Assembly (NCBI GenBank): GCA_016709995.1
Contig: JADJLQ010000001.1
Location: forward strand, 2,204,001-2,268,000
Length of the DNA stretch: 64,000 bases
Source of the DNA: Saprospiraceae bacterium
GTDB taxonomy: Bacteria; Bacteroidota; Bacteroidia; Chitinophagales; Saprospiraceae
Reading direction: 5' to 3'
Shown piece after piece: positions 55,420 to 64,000 of the stretch. The notes beneath the pieces are model-generated. The model had not been told where the DNA came from and ran no database searches. It saw only the letters and a program-made list of their open reading frames with translations. Made by a program: the position numbers and the translations under genes. How positions within the stretch are numbered: position 1 is the first letter of the stretch; each line of letters starts with the position of its first letter.

Positions 55420-55965
55420 TTAGGAATAAACACCATACTCCAACCTGCCAAGCAACTTGAGCAATAGCTGAATACCAAATGAAGTATCCAAAAACTCAAG
55501 GGGTGCCTTGCCACCAAGAGCCAGAATCGGGCTCTGTAACCAACGCTTAAAACCAGCGTGTGACCCGATCACCTCCACGCCACGCTGGGCAAAAGTGGCT
55601 ATTTCAAGGACTTTTTCAGTTTTATATGAGTCCAATAAATCACTACCATCTTTGCGCGCCAGATTGCGATAGGAGCTGTGCAATAATATAGCAAGCTGCT
55701 CAAGCGTGACGCCGAGAAATTTGGACAATGAACTCAGCACATCTTTGGTAAGGCCCTCTCTGGTATGAAAGATTAAGCTTAAATCACTATCACTGTCGAG
55801 CTCGGTCGAAATCGCTTTTGATCCTAATATAACACGCAAAGTCGGCGTATCAGTCACGGTAGGCAAGGGACTGTAAGTCGCACTCAGATCTTGGGCCACG
55901 AGCCCCTTATCTGGATCAATTTTAGAGGGATTGATGTATGATTTGATTCTTTGTTTTTCTTTCAC
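55420..55965 (-). CDS. Xre/MbcA/ParS-type antitoxin (DUF2384)
   Basis: A 181-residue antitoxin with an N-terminal Xre-like helical part (GLTKDVLSSLSKFLGVTLEQLAILLHSSYRNLARKDGSDLLD) and the C-terminal DUF2384 toxin-binding region (GGKAPLEFLDTSFGIQLLLKLLGRLEYGVYS). It pairs with the RES toxin downstream. It is slightly longer than the usual 130-150 residues because of a polar N-terminal stretch. Confidence 0.87.
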   Translation of the reverse strand: MKEKQRIKSYINPSKIDPDKGLVAQDLSATYSPLPTVTDTPTLRVILGSKAISTELDSDSDLSLIFHTREGLTKDVLSSLSKFLGVTLEQLAILLHSSYRNLARKDGSDLLDSYKTEKVLEIATFAQRGVEVIGSHAGFKRWLQSPILALGGKAPLEFLDTSFGIQLLLKLLGRLEYGVYS

Positions 55966-56104
55966 ACAACAAATATATGCCTTTTTGGCAATAAAAAAAC
56001 CTATATGTCACCTATTCTGCAATTATATTTTTTATTCGAAGACCGATGAATTCTATAAACCGATTATATAAGTGATATCCTATGGCTATTTCTGATTATC
56101 AAAC

Positions 56105-56112
56105 TAACTTTG
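56105..56112 (+). promoter_or_regulatory. TAACTTTG, -7 element of thrS, decides the start
   Basis: A TAnnTTTG element, 20 bases before ATG 56133. The upstream ATG at 56082 lies before the promoter, so 56133 is the start. Confidence 0.6.
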
Positions 56113-56132
56113 CACCTCTTTTAAGTAAAACT

Positions 56133-58055
56133 ATGATCAATATTACCTTACCCGATGGAGCTGTAAAACAGTATCCAGTTGGAGTGACCGCTTTAGACAT
56201 AGCCAAATCCATTTCAGAAGGGTTGGCTCGCAATGTATTGTCCGCCAAAGTAAATGGGGAGATTTGGGATTCGACCAGGCCTATCAATACCGATGCAAGT
56301 TTGCAACTTTTTACCTGGAATGATAAAGAAGGAAAATCCACATTTTGGCATTCGTCTGCTCATCTTTTGGCTGAAGCCCTGGAGGCATTGCATCCGGGCA
56401 CCAAGTTTGGTATCGGTCCTCCTATCGAACAAGGATTCTATTATGATATAGACACAGGTGATGAAGTACTTAGTTCATCAGACTTACAAGCAATTGAAAA
56501 TAAGATGCAGGTACTGGCTCGTCAAAACAATGCCTATCAACGAAAAGAGATCTCTAAAGCCGATGCCATCGCATATTTCAAAGAAAAAAATGATGAATAT
56601 AAACTCGAGTTATTAGAAGATCTTGAAGACGGTCAGATTACTTTTTATAGCCAGGGCAATTTCACTGACTTGTGCCGTGGACCGCATATTCCGGACACTG
56701 GATTTATCAAAGCCGTCAAACTCACTGCCTTGGCTGGTGCTTACTGGCGCGGGGACGAAAAAAGAAAACAACTGACGCGGATCTATGGCATCACCTTTCC
56801 CAAGCAAAAAGAACTGACAGAATATCTTACGATGATCGAAGAAGCCAAAAAGCGTGATCATCGTAAACTTGGCGCAGAGCTCGATCTGTTTATGTTTTCG
56901 GAGAAAGTAGGTGCAGGGTTGCCTATCTGGCTCCCAAAAGGTACAGCCTTGCGCAATCGGCTTGAAGATTTTCTCAAAGCAGAACAAATCAAACGTGGCT
57001 ATCAACCGGTTATCACCCCCCATATCGGACGCAAAGAACTATACATCACCTCAGGTCACTATGCCAAATATGGCAAAGACAGCTTCCAGACTATCCATAC
57101 CCCCAATGAAGAGGAGGAATTTTTCTTGAAGCCTATGAACTGACCACACCACTGTGAGATCTTCGGCTACAAACCCAGATCCTACAAAGAACTTCCCATT
57201 CGGATTGCAGAATTTGGTACAGTCTATCGATATGAGCAAAGTGGTGAATTACACGGTTTGACCCGAGTCCGGGGTTTTACTCAGGATGACGCTCATTTAT
57301 TCTGTACAGCTGAGCAGTTAAAGCAAGAATTCATTGGAGTGATCGATTTGACAAAGTTTGTTTTGAATAAATTAGGCTTCGACAAGTTTACAGCTCAGAT
57401 TTCATTGAGAGATCCCCAAAATAAAGAAAAATATATTGGGACTGATGAAAACTGGGATAAAGCAGAGGCTGCAATTATAGAAGCAGCTGCTGAGGTAGGT
57501 CTGCCCACCGTAACTGAATTGGGTGAAGCAGCTTTCTATGGTCCTAAACTTGACTTTATGGTCAAAGATGCCATTGGTAGAAACTGGCAGCTCGGCACCA
57601 TCCAGGTGGATTATAATCTGCCCGAACGATTCGAACTGGAATATATCGGTGCTGACAATACCAGTCACAGACCGGTGATGATCCATCGTGCACCATTCGG
57701 CAGCATGGAGCGCTTTGTTGGTGTGTTGATAGAGCATTGTGGTGGCAATTTCCCGCTTTGGTTGACTCCGGAACAATATGTGATTCTCCCGATCAGCGAC
57801 CGTTTCAATGCACACTGTCATGAGATCAAAGATCAATTGGCAGCTGCTGGACTACGCGGATCAGTCGACGATCGCAGCGAAACCATTGGTAAAAAAATCA
57901 GGGACAATGAATTAAAAAAGATTCCATTCATCCTCATCGTCGGTGAAAAAGAAGTGGCCAACCACAATGTCTCCCTACGTGAACATGGTAAAGGTGATCA
58001 GGGCAGCCTCACTATAGTGGAATTTGCAGATAAAATAAATAGCCTGGTGGCATAA
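56133..58055 (+). CDS. thrS: Threonyl-tRNA synthetase with in-frame TGA at the zinc cysteine
   Basis: A 640-codon frame, normal length. Domains in order: TGS (MINITLPDGAVKQYPVG), editing domain with HSSAHLLAEALE (HxxxH) and CRGPHIPDTGF, the class II core with motif 1, then motif 2, and an anticodon-binding domain (SDRFNAHCHEIKDQLAAAGLRG). It charges tRNA-Thr and edits Ser. Codon 337 is TGA (57141-57143), in KPMN-stop-PHHCEIF, where the family has MNCPHH: this Cys (E. coli C334) is a zinc ligand in the active site. The frame continues in the same phase to 58055, so this is a substitution, not an indel. The other ligand regions (His in LHGLTRVRGF and in HRAPFGSMERFVG) are intact. Start as supported by the promoter at 56105. 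Confidence 0.9.
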
Positions 58056-58096
58056 ATTCCAGCTTATCAGGCCAGATTGAATAAATTTACGCTGTG

Positions 58097-59605
58097 ATGT
58101 CTGCATGGAAATCTACCCTCGTAAAACCCTTTGGTCATTGGATACACCGATCTGTCACTTCCATGGCATCCAATGCCTTGAAGGATCAACAAAAGATATT
58201 TGACCAACTGCTCCATAAAGCTGCCAACACTGCTTTTGGAAAAGACCATCGATTTCAACATATTAAATCATATGACCAGTTTAAGGATGAGGTACCGATT
58301 CGGGACTATGAAGGCATCAAAACCTATATCCACCGGATCAAAGATGGTGAGCAGGATGTACTTTGGCCAGGCAAACCCCTCTATTTCGCTAAGACCTCCG
58401 GCACTACCTCCGGAATCAAATACATTCCACTCACCAGGGAGAGCATGCCCTTCCATTTTACTACAGCACGCAATGCAGTGATGAATTATGCCAGTCAATT
58501 CAATGATTTTTCCTACCTGGATGGCAAACTTATATTTCTGTCAGGCAGCCCTGAGACATCGATGGCTGGGGAGATCAAGGCAGGACGATTATCAGGCCTG
58601 GTTAATCTGCATATCCCGTCCTTGTTTAAAAAAAGTCAATTGCCTTCTTTTGCCACCAATTGTATAGAAGACTGGGACACCAAGGTCGAACGCATCATCG
58701 ATGAATGTATCGGCCAGGATCTTCGTTTGATCAGCGGTATCCCTCCATGGGTGCAGATGTTTGCAGAAAAGATTTTAGCCAGAACCGGCCGAAACCATAT
58801 GCTTGATGTTTTTCCTAACCTTAAGATGCTGGTCAGCGGAGGTGTCAATTTTGCCCCTTATAAAAGTCATTATTCCAGGTTGTTTGGTCCGGATATGCCT
58901 AGAGTAGATACCTACCCTGCTTCAGAAGGGTTTATAGGGTTTCAATATAGTCAAGCTGACGCAGCTTTATTATTAAACACACAGGGTGGTATATTTTTTG
59001 AGTTCGTCACCCCGGATGAATTATTAAAAGACCATCCCCAGCGACTCAAACTCTCAGAGGTACAGCCAGGAGTGACCTATGCCATCTTATTGTCTACCAA
59101 TGCCGGAATGTGGGCATACAATATCGGGGATACCATCGAGTTTGTCAGCCTGGATCCTTATCTATTCATAATTAATGGGCGCATCAGCCAATACATTTCA
59201 GCCTTTGGGGAGCATGTGATTGAAAAAGAAGTGGAGTCTGCTTTGCTGCAAACCTGTGAAAAACACCTATGCTCAGTCAATGAATTTACTGTTGCACCAC
59301 AGGTGAGTCCTCAGGATGGAGGGAAGCCTTACCACGAGTGGTTTATCGATTTTGAACATCACCCACAGAACCTGACCACCTTCGTCAGTGATCTTGACAC
59401 CGCCATGCGCCAGCAAAATATCTATTATGATGATTTGATAGTAGGGCATATTTTACAACCCATCCAATTAAATGTCATGCGATCGCTTGCTTTTAGGGAT
59501 TATATGCGGGAAGTCGGCCTTTTAGGAGGTCAGAACAAAATCCCCCATTTGCGCAATGATCGGAAACTGGCTGATGGTCTGATCAAATACATTTTGAGAA
59601 GTTAA
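58097..59605 (+). CDS. GH3 family protein (acyl-adenylate/amide synthetase fold)
   Basis: A 502-residue protein of the GH3 family, in plants joining acyl acids to amino acids. The ATP loop is AKTSGTTSGIKYIPLT, then PSLFKKSQLPSFA, LRLISGIPPWVQMF, VSGGVNFAPYKSHY and SASEGFIGFQYSQ-like PASEGFIGFQYSQ. The bacterial substrate is unknown. ATG 58097 is preferred to the GTG 58094. It stands 42 bases downstream of thrS and has a TAAATTTA (58082) that looks like its own -7 element. Confidence 0.85.
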   Translation: MSAWKSTLVKPFGHWIHRSVTSMASNALKDQQKIFDQLLHKAANTAFGKDHRFQHIKSYDQFKDEVPIRDYEGIKTYIHRIKDGEQDVLWPGKPLYFAKTSGTTSGIKYIPLTRESMPFHFTTARNAVMNYASQFNDFSYLDGKLIFLSGSPETSMAGEIKAGRLSGLVNLHIPSLFKKSQLPSFATNCIEDWDTKVERIIDECIGQDLRLISGIPPWVQMFAEKILARTGRNHMLDVFPNLKMLVSGGVNFAPYKSHYSRLFGPDMPRVDTYPASEGFIGFQYSQADAALLLNTQGGIFFEFVTPDELLKDHPQRLKLSEVQPGVTYAILLSTNAGMWAYNIGDTIEFVSLDPYLFIINGRISQYISAFGEHVIEKEVESALLQTCEKHLCSVNEFTVAPQVSPQDGGKPYHEWFIDFEHHPQNLTTFVSDLDTAMRQQNIYYDDLIVGHILQPIQLNVMRSLAFRDYMREVGLLGGQNKIPHLRNDRKLADGLIKYILRS

Positions 59606-59723
59606 GGGTAATCCCCTATAGTCCTTCCTTGGATCCCCACTATTATTTGGATTAAAATGCTAAAATGTGCTGGCATTTGATTAGATTTAGCAATCTTTTA
59701 ATCAATCATTTAACTAATTTAAA

Positions 59724-59978
59724 ATGAATAATTTATCCTGGCTTTATCCCATCATTATTGGCGCAGTGGCTGGATGGCTCGCTGGCCTGATCAAATCTGG
59801 CTACGGTTTTGGCCTTCTGGGTAATATTGTAATAGGCATTATAGGCAGTTATATTGGCGGGTGGCTTTTTGGGGCATTAGGGTTGTCTCTCGGAGGTGGA
59901 TTATTGGGGACTATACTGACTGCAGTGATCGGAGCTTTGGTATTGCTTTGGATCATAGGCTTGGTCAAGCGCGCCTGA
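59724..59978 (+). CDS. GlsB/YeaQ/YmgE family stress-response membrane protein
   Basis: An 84-residue protein with three hydrophobic Gly-rich helices: YPIIIGAVAGWLAGLI, LLGNIVIGIIGSYIGGWLFGALG and GTILTAVIGALVLLWIIGLV. The pattern is that of the transglycosylase-associated (GlsB/YeaQ) family, induced under stress. No partner. Confidence 0.88.
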   Translation: MNNLSWLYPIIIGAVAGWLAGLIKSGYGFGLLGNIVIGIIGSYIGGWLFGALGLSLGGGLLGTILTAVIGALVLLWIIGLVKRA

Positions 59979-60025
59979 GCTTAACCTACATCAATAATGG
60001 AATACCGGTCGCAAGGGCAGCTTTT

Positions 60026-60436
60026 TTATACCAAAGCCCTTAATATATCCACCGGAGTAACCATGCCTACTAATTCGTCACCTTTTACCACAGGTAGACA
60101 ATGAAAATTATTATTTAAAAATATATCAATAGCAACCTCGATTCTATCATCAGGTTCAAGTTTGCCCAAGCGTGTACGCATCACATTTTTGGCTTTGATC
60201 CAGGTGGTATCAAACACGGCGGCTTCCAGGCTCCCTAGTTCAATCACCGACGGATCGATCAAAAATGAAATATCCGAAAGACTGATCAAACCAATCAATT
60301 TCTTGTACTGCACCACCGGAATGTGATGAAAATCATAAAGATTGAATATTTCTTTGATCCGCTCCAGGCTATCCTCTTCAGAAACGGTGATCAGTTCTTT
60401 TTTCATTAAAGTCGATACGCTTGCTTTTAAATCCAT
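60026..60436 (-). CDS. Two-CBS-domain protein
   Basis: A 136-residue protein consisting of two CBS domains: VSTLMKKELITVSEEDSLERIKEIFNLYDFHHIPVV and KNVMRTRLGKLEPDDRIEVAIDIFLNNNFHCLPVVKGDELVGMVTPVDIL. It binds adenine nucleotides and usually acts as an energy sensor for another protein, which is not adjacent. It converges on the GlsB gene (48 bases). Confidence 0.88.
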   Translation of the reverse strand: MDLKASVSTLMKKELITVSEEDSLERIKEIFNLYDFHHIPVVQYKKLIGLISLSDISFLIDPSVIELGSLEAAVFDTTWIKAKNVMRTRLGKLEPDDRIEVAIDIFLNNNFHCLPVVKGDELVGMVTPVDILRALV

Positions 60437-60610
60437 GTTTTATAGTTTATCCGGTAAATCTAATCTTTACTCCATCTTAATCAAAATGATCTAAGGCATT
60501 AATTAATCTGATCACGATCAAACTTGTATTTTTAACATATTGGTAAAGATAAACTACAGAAATTCAAGCCACTGTGAGTAGAAAATATCGTTTTAAATGT
60601 GAAATAATCG

Positions 60611-60618
60611 TAAATTTG
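60611..60618 (+). promoter_or_regulatory. TAAATTTG, -7 element of bamD operon
   Basis: Matches TAnnTTTG, only 6 bases before ATG 60625, so the transcript is nearly leaderless. It rules out the GTG start at 60574. Confidence 0.6.
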
Positions 60619-60624
60619 CCGCCC

Positions 60625-61467
60625 ATGTTTAAATCCTTTATCCGGGTACTGTTGGTTTTTTGTGTTGCTCTGACCATTTCGTGTAAAAGCGAGTTTGAAA
60701 AAATCAGGACCAGCAATGACACTGATACCATGTATAAGAAAGCAGTGGAGTATTTTGAAAACAAAGAATACTCCAAAACTCAAACACTTTTTGAATTGAT
60801 AGTCAGCTCTTTCCGCGGCAAAAAAGAATTTGAGCAACTCAATTATATGTTTGCTTATACCTATTATTATCAAAAGGATTATACACTTGCAGCTTCTGCT
60901 TTCAAAAACTTTGCTACCACCTTCGTCTATAGTCCCTACAAGGAGGAGATGGAGTATATGCACGCCTACTCTTTGTACTTACAATCGCCCAATTTTAGAT
61001 TAGATCAGGAGCCATCCACAAAAGCGATGGATGCGCTGCAGACATTTGTCAATACTTACCCCACTACTGACAGAGCCAAAGAATGCAACAAACTGATCGA
61101 GGGCCTGAGGAAAAAACTGGAGACCAAAGCATTTAGCCAGGGTGAGCAATATTATAATATGGGACAATATCAGGCGGCTATAACCACATTCAGCAATGTG
61201 CTCAAAGATTATCCTGATAGTAAAGATGTGGAGCAGATTCGTTTTCTTATCTGCAAATCAAGCTTCTTATATGCTGAAAAAAGCATCTTTGAAAAGAAAG
61301 AGGACCGGTACAATGACTGTATTACTTTCTCCAGCCTTTTTATATCTAAGTTTCCTAAAAGTACCAACAAGCAGGAAGTGCAGGACTATATTCAAATTTC
61401 TAAAAGTAAATTAAAACAATTAAAAAATGTCGGACATCAAAAACAAAGTGCAGGGAGTGGATCCTAA
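60625..61467 (+). CDS. bamD: Outer membrane assembly factor BamD
   Basis: A 280-residue lipoprotein with lipobox (LTISC-KS) and TPR helices (YKKAVEYFENKEYSKTQTLFELIVSSF, YMFAYTYYYQKDYTLAASAFKNFATTF, FSQGEQYYNMGQYQAAITTFSNVLKDYPDS), the BamD form in Bacteroidota. It works with BamA to insert outer-membrane proteins. I start at ATG 60625, as the promoter dictates. The last 41 bases overlap rpoZ. First of the conserved order bamD-rpoZ-coaBC-DUF4835. Confidence 0.9.
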   Translation: MFKSFIRVLLVFCVALTISCKSEFEKIRTSNDTDTMYKKAVEYFENKEYSKTQTLFELIVSSFRGKKEFEQLNYMFAYTYYYQKDYTLAASAFKNFATTFVYSPYKEEMEYMHAYSLYLQSPNFRLDQEPSTKAMDALQTFVNTYPTTDRAKECNKLIEGLRKKLETKAFSQGEQYYNMGQYQAAITTFSNVLKDYPDSKDVEQIRFLICKSSFLYAEKSIFEKKEDRYNDCITFSSLFISKFPKSTNKQEVQDYIQISKSKLKQLKNVGHQKQSAGSGS

Positions 61468-61801
61468 TGTAAGAGCCCGGGATATAAAAGCCATGGCAGA
61501 AAAGACTGGCAATTTGTATGAGACGATCAGTATCATTTCAAAGCGAGCCAATCAATTAAACATGGAGATAAAAAAAGAACTCCATTTTAAATTGGAAGAA
61601 TTTGCTGTCAGTTCAGATACCATTGAAGAAGTACATGAAAACAAAGAGCAAATCGAGATTTCAAAATTCTACGAAAAACTTCCTAATTCTGCCATCCTCG
61701 CAACGGAGGAATTTCTTGAAGGTGCTCTCAACTATCGTTACGCTGACCTGCCTAGCCGTGAAGATATAGCTGGCCTAGCTGAAGGTAGTTATAAAGAATA
61801 A
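61427..61801 (+). CDS. rpoZ: RNA polymerase omega subunit
   Basis: A 124-residue omega subunit, Bacteroidota type. The N-terminal conserved omega region is NLYETISIISKRANQLNMEIKKEL, and the tail is acidic and variable (EFAVSSDTIEEVHENKEQIEI). It stabilises the polymerase beta-prime subunit. It starts within the bamD frame and is followed by coaBC after 18 bases. Confidence 0.88.
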   Translation: MSDIKNKVQGVDPNVRARDIKAMAEKTGNLYETISIISKRANQLNMEIKKELHFKLEEFAVSSDTIEEVHENKEQIEISKFYEKLPNSAILATEEFLEGALNYRYADLPSREDIAGLAEGSYKE

Positions 61802-61819
61802 TCTTAACCCATCCTCCCC

Positions 61820-63031
61820 ATGGGTGATCTGTCAGGTAAAAAAATACTGCTTGGTGTCAGTGGAAGTATAGCTGCTTATAAATCTGTATTTTTGGTAAGG
61901 TCCCTGCAAAAACAGGGAGCCGAAGTCAGGGTAGTCATGACCGCCAAGGCCATTACTTTTGTGACACCACTTACTTTTGAAGCCATCACCCACCACCCTG
62001 TTTATTGGAATACTTCTGATCAACAGTCCTGGAACAATCATATCGAATTAAGTTTATGGGCTGATGCCTTCCTGATAGCACCGGCTACTGCCAATACTAT
62101 TGCCAAAATAGCCCATGGTATGGCTGAAGATATGCTGACTGCCTGCCACCTGGCTGCCAGATGCCCTGTGATCGTGGCGCCTTCGATGGATATGGACATG
62201 TGGCATCATGCCGCCACAAAGCAAAATGTAAAGACCCTTACAGAACGTGAGGTAAAGATCGTCCCGGTAGGAGATGGCTACCTGGCCAGTGGCTTGACTG
62301 GTGAAGGCCGAATGGCAGAACCAGAGGAGATCGTAGCCTATTTGGCAACATACATTTTCAAAAAATCCTCCTCCTTCTCAAAAAAGCATGTTCTGATCAC
62401 GGCTGGTCCCACCTATGAATCCATAGACCCTGTCCGCTACATCGGCAATGCTAGTTCAGGCAAAATGGGAATAGCCCTGGCGGATTCAATGGCTGATCAG
62501 GGCGCGCAGGTGACCCTCGTATTAGGTCCTTCTTCGTTAATGCCTGCTTCTCCTCGCGTAGAGGTGATTCGAGTCAGGTCCGCACTGGACATGTTACATG
62601 CTACTTCTACACATCATGCTACCGCAGACATCTGTATTTTCGCCGCCGCCGTAGCAGACTATAGACCTGTCACCACCGCCAGGGAAAAAATTAAGAAAAC
62701 AGGCAATGAACTTGATCTTAAACTCATTAAAAATCCTGATATCGCTTATGAGCTTGGCAAGGTCAAAAACCCCGATCAAATTCATGTGGGCTTTGCGTTA
62801 GAAAGTACCTCAGGAGAAGCCTATGCAAAAGCAAAGCTTAAAAAGAAAAATTTTGATATGGTGGTGCTCAATTCACTTTTAGATCCGGGAGCTGGATTTG
62901 GTGGTGACACAAATAAAACCACCTTCTTTTTCAAAAACAATAAATCCAGAAAATTTAAGTTAAAAGCTAAATCAGCAGTAGCGGAGGATATACTCCAGGC
63001 CATCCTTACCTTATTAAATGAAAAAAAATGA
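61820..63031 (+). CDS. coaBC: Bifunctional phosphopantothenoylcysteine decarboxylase / phosphopantothenate-cysteine ligase
   Basis: A 403-residue two-domain enzyme of CoA synthesis. CoaC: ILLGVSGSIAAYKSVFLVR, NHIELSLWADAFLIAPATANTIAKIAHGMAEDML (active-site His) and VAPSMDMDMW. CoaB: ITAGPTYESIDPVRYIGNASSGKMG and CIFAAAVADYRP, KIKKTGNELDLKLIKNPDI (CTP and substrate sites). CoaB forms 4'-phosphopantothenoyl-cysteine from CTP, and CoaC decarboxylates it. Its stop overlaps the DUF4835 start. Confidence 0.95.
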   Translation: MGDLSGKKILLGVSGSIAAYKSVFLVRSLQKQGAEVRVVMTAKAITFVTPLTFEAITHHPVYWNTSDQQSWNNHIELSLWADAFLIAPATANTIAKIAHGMAEDMLTACHLAARCPVIVAPSMDMDMWHHAATKQNVKTLTEREVKIVPVGDGYLASGLTGEGRMAEPEEIVAYLATYIFKKSSSFSKKHVLITAGPTYESIDPVRYIGNASSGKMGIALADSMADQGAQVTLVLGPSSLMPASPRVEVIRVRSALDMLHATSTHHATADICIFAAAVADYRPVTTAREKIKKTGNELDLKLIKNPDIAYELGKVKNPDQIHVGFALESTSGEAYAKAKLKKKNFDMVVLNSLLDPGAGFGGDTNKTTFFFKNNKSRKFKLKAKSAVAEDILQAILTLLNEKK

Positions 63032-63927
63032 AATTAAAATCTTTTCTGGCAATAATTTTAATGGTTTGTGGCCTGGCAGGACATTCCCAGGAGTTTAGCG
63101 CACAGTTCAAAGTCAATACGCCCAAACTCCAGACCACTGATCCAAAAGTATTCAGGAGTCTCGAAGACGACGCAAAAAAATTTATAAATAGCAGGGCGTG
63201 GACAAACGATAAATATCAATTGCATGAGCGGATCAAGTGCAATTTTATACTTACCATTCGCGAGGAAGTCAATGGATCTACTTTCAAAGCCGACTTGACC
63301 GTGTCTGCCTCCAGGCCCACTTTTGGCAGCACCTACGAAACGACCATCCTCAATTATATGGATCGTAACGTGGTCTTCAATTACGAACCAAACAGGCCTT
63401 TAAACTATGTGCAGAATGCTTTTTCTGATCGATTGACCGCTTTACTGGCTTTTTATGCTCATCTGATCCTTGGACTTGACTATGATAGCTTCGCTACCAA
63501 TGGCGGCAATGATTATTTATTGATTTGTCAAAATATAGTAAATACCATACCCAGCACGATGTCTGGAGAAGGGTGGCTACCCGGTGACGACAATCGCAAT
63601 AGATACTGGCTCTTGGAAAACATCATGAGCCCCAGATTAAGGTCTATGCGCACCGCCTGGTACGCTTATCATCGTCAAGGGCTGGACATCATGTCTCAGA
63701 ATAGTACTGAAGGTCGGGCAGCAATAGCCAAAGCACTGGAGACCATCGATATTGCCAAAAGAAATTATCCCACCTCACTATGGATACAAATATTCGTAGA
63801 TGAAAAATCGACCGAGATCGTGGAGATCTTTAAGAAGGGAGATAAACCTCAACAACAGAGCATTCATAATATACTCAGCAGGTTAGACCCATCTTCAGCC
63901 TCTAAATTTAAGCCTTTGCTGCAATAG
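63028..63927 (+). CDS. DUF4835 family secreted protein
   Basis: A 299-residue protein with signal peptide (FLAIILMVCGLAGHSQ) and the DUF4835 pattern: LEDDAKKFINSRAWTND, RIKCNFILTIREE, SVSASRPTFGSTYETTILNYMDRNVVFNYEP, ILGLDYDSFATNGG. Its place after coaBC is conserved in Bacteroidota. Function unknown. Overlap of 4 bases with coaBC. Confidence 0.88.
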   Translation: MKLKSFLAIILMVCGLAGHSQEFSAQFKVNTPKLQTTDPKVFRSLEDDAKKFINSRAWTNDKYQLHERIKCNFILTIREEVNGSTFKADLTVSASRPTFGSTYETTILNYMDRNVVFNYEPNRPLNYVQNAFSDRLTALLAFYAHLILGLDYDSFATNGGNDYLLICQNIVNTIPSTMSGEGWLPGDDNRNRYWLLENIMSPRLRSMRTAWYAYHRQGLDIMSQNSTEGRAAIAKALETIDIAKRNYPTSLWIQIFVDEKSTEIVEIFKKGDKPQQQSIHNILSRLDPSSASKFKPLLQ

Positions 63928-63947
63928 GTACCTCCTCTCACCCATCC

Positions 63948-64000
63948 ATGAAATCAATAGCCATATTTGCCTCAGGCAAAGGAAGCAATGCTAAAAAAAT
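63948..64000 (+). CDS. purN: Phosphoribosylglycinamide formyltransferase, N-terminal fragment
   Basis: The window's last 53 bases open with ATG 63948 and read MKSIAIFASGKGSNAKK, the PurN N-terminus (the family's SGxGSN phosphate loop). PurN formylates GAR in purine synthesis. It continues beyond the window. It begins 20 bases after the DUF4835 stop. Confidence 0.7.
   Translation, partial: MKSIAIFASGKGSNAKK

Noticed and set aside
57144..57160. SECIS hairpin after the thrS TGA
   Set aside because: Only a 4-bp stem (CACA/TGTG) with a short loop lies within the conserved codons; this is too weak to claim a selenocysteine element.

Overview
The window is chromosomal DNA of a Bacteroidota bacterium, most like Saprospiraceae or a related environmental lineage. 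The evidence is a type IX secretion C-terminal sorting domain on a DUF4331 protein, several PKD and lipobox proteins, a SusC-like TonB-dependent receptor, the conserved Bacteroidota block bamD-rpoZ-coaBC-DUF4835, and TAnnTTTG promoter -7 elements lying a few bases upstream of start codons. No rRNA, complete tRNA or CRISPR array is present.

Left part (1 to about 23.9 kb): visibly AT-richer accessory DNA. Positions 1-6134 form a tightly packed operon: the end of a Ser/Thr kinase, a PP2C phosphatase with a membrane anchor, a double-FHA membrane protein with a trypsin-like protease domain, a three-PKD lipoprotein and a PKD-like membrane protein. This looks like a phosphorylation-controlled transmembrane protease pathway and is the best candidate for an undescribed system. 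A 1-kb gene-free region full of dispersed repeats follows (6135-7174). Then comes an integrative element: a Sak4-like ATPase and DUF3871 protein, an outer-membrane protein, a complete type I restriction-modification operon (hsdM-hsdS-hsdR), HTH proteins, a Gp37/Gp68 (DUF5131) protein, a BT4734/DUF3987 primase-helicase-like protein, a degenerate retropepsin-like protein and a tyrosine recombinase. The right edge is a tRNA 3'-end sequence at about 23.90-23.92 kb, followed by four tandem 90-94 bp units that each repeat this tRNA tail plus a terminator. No matching left att site is visible, so the island probably extends beyond base 1 and may include the kinase/protease operon.

Right part (24.5-64 kb): ordinary chromosome. 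Region by region: two DUF4331 paralogues, a TPR lipoprotein, a TonB receptor and an ECF sigma/anti-sigma pair (24.5-33.4 kb); M16 peptidase, glycosyltransferase, prs, rplY and a UMF1-type transporter (34-42 kb); RimK-like ligase and an aspartoacylase-like hydrolase, a lipoprotein methyltransferase, MscS, a sugar isomerase and small proteins (42-48.8 kb); an ArsR-controlled arsenic-type operon (49-52 kb); DinB, TPR and thioredoxin-like lipoproteins, two dodecins and a RES-Xre toxin-antitoxin pair (52-56 kb); thrS, GH3, GlsB, CBS, then bamD-rpoZ-coaBC-DUF4835 and the start of purN (56-64 kb).

Seven genes are split by one-base indels, nearly all in homopolymer runs, and thrS has an in-frame TGA exactly at its zinc-binding cysteine. 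The indels look mainly like residual sequencing errors; I annotate the genes as whole. The thrS codon is a substitution and deserves a separate check.
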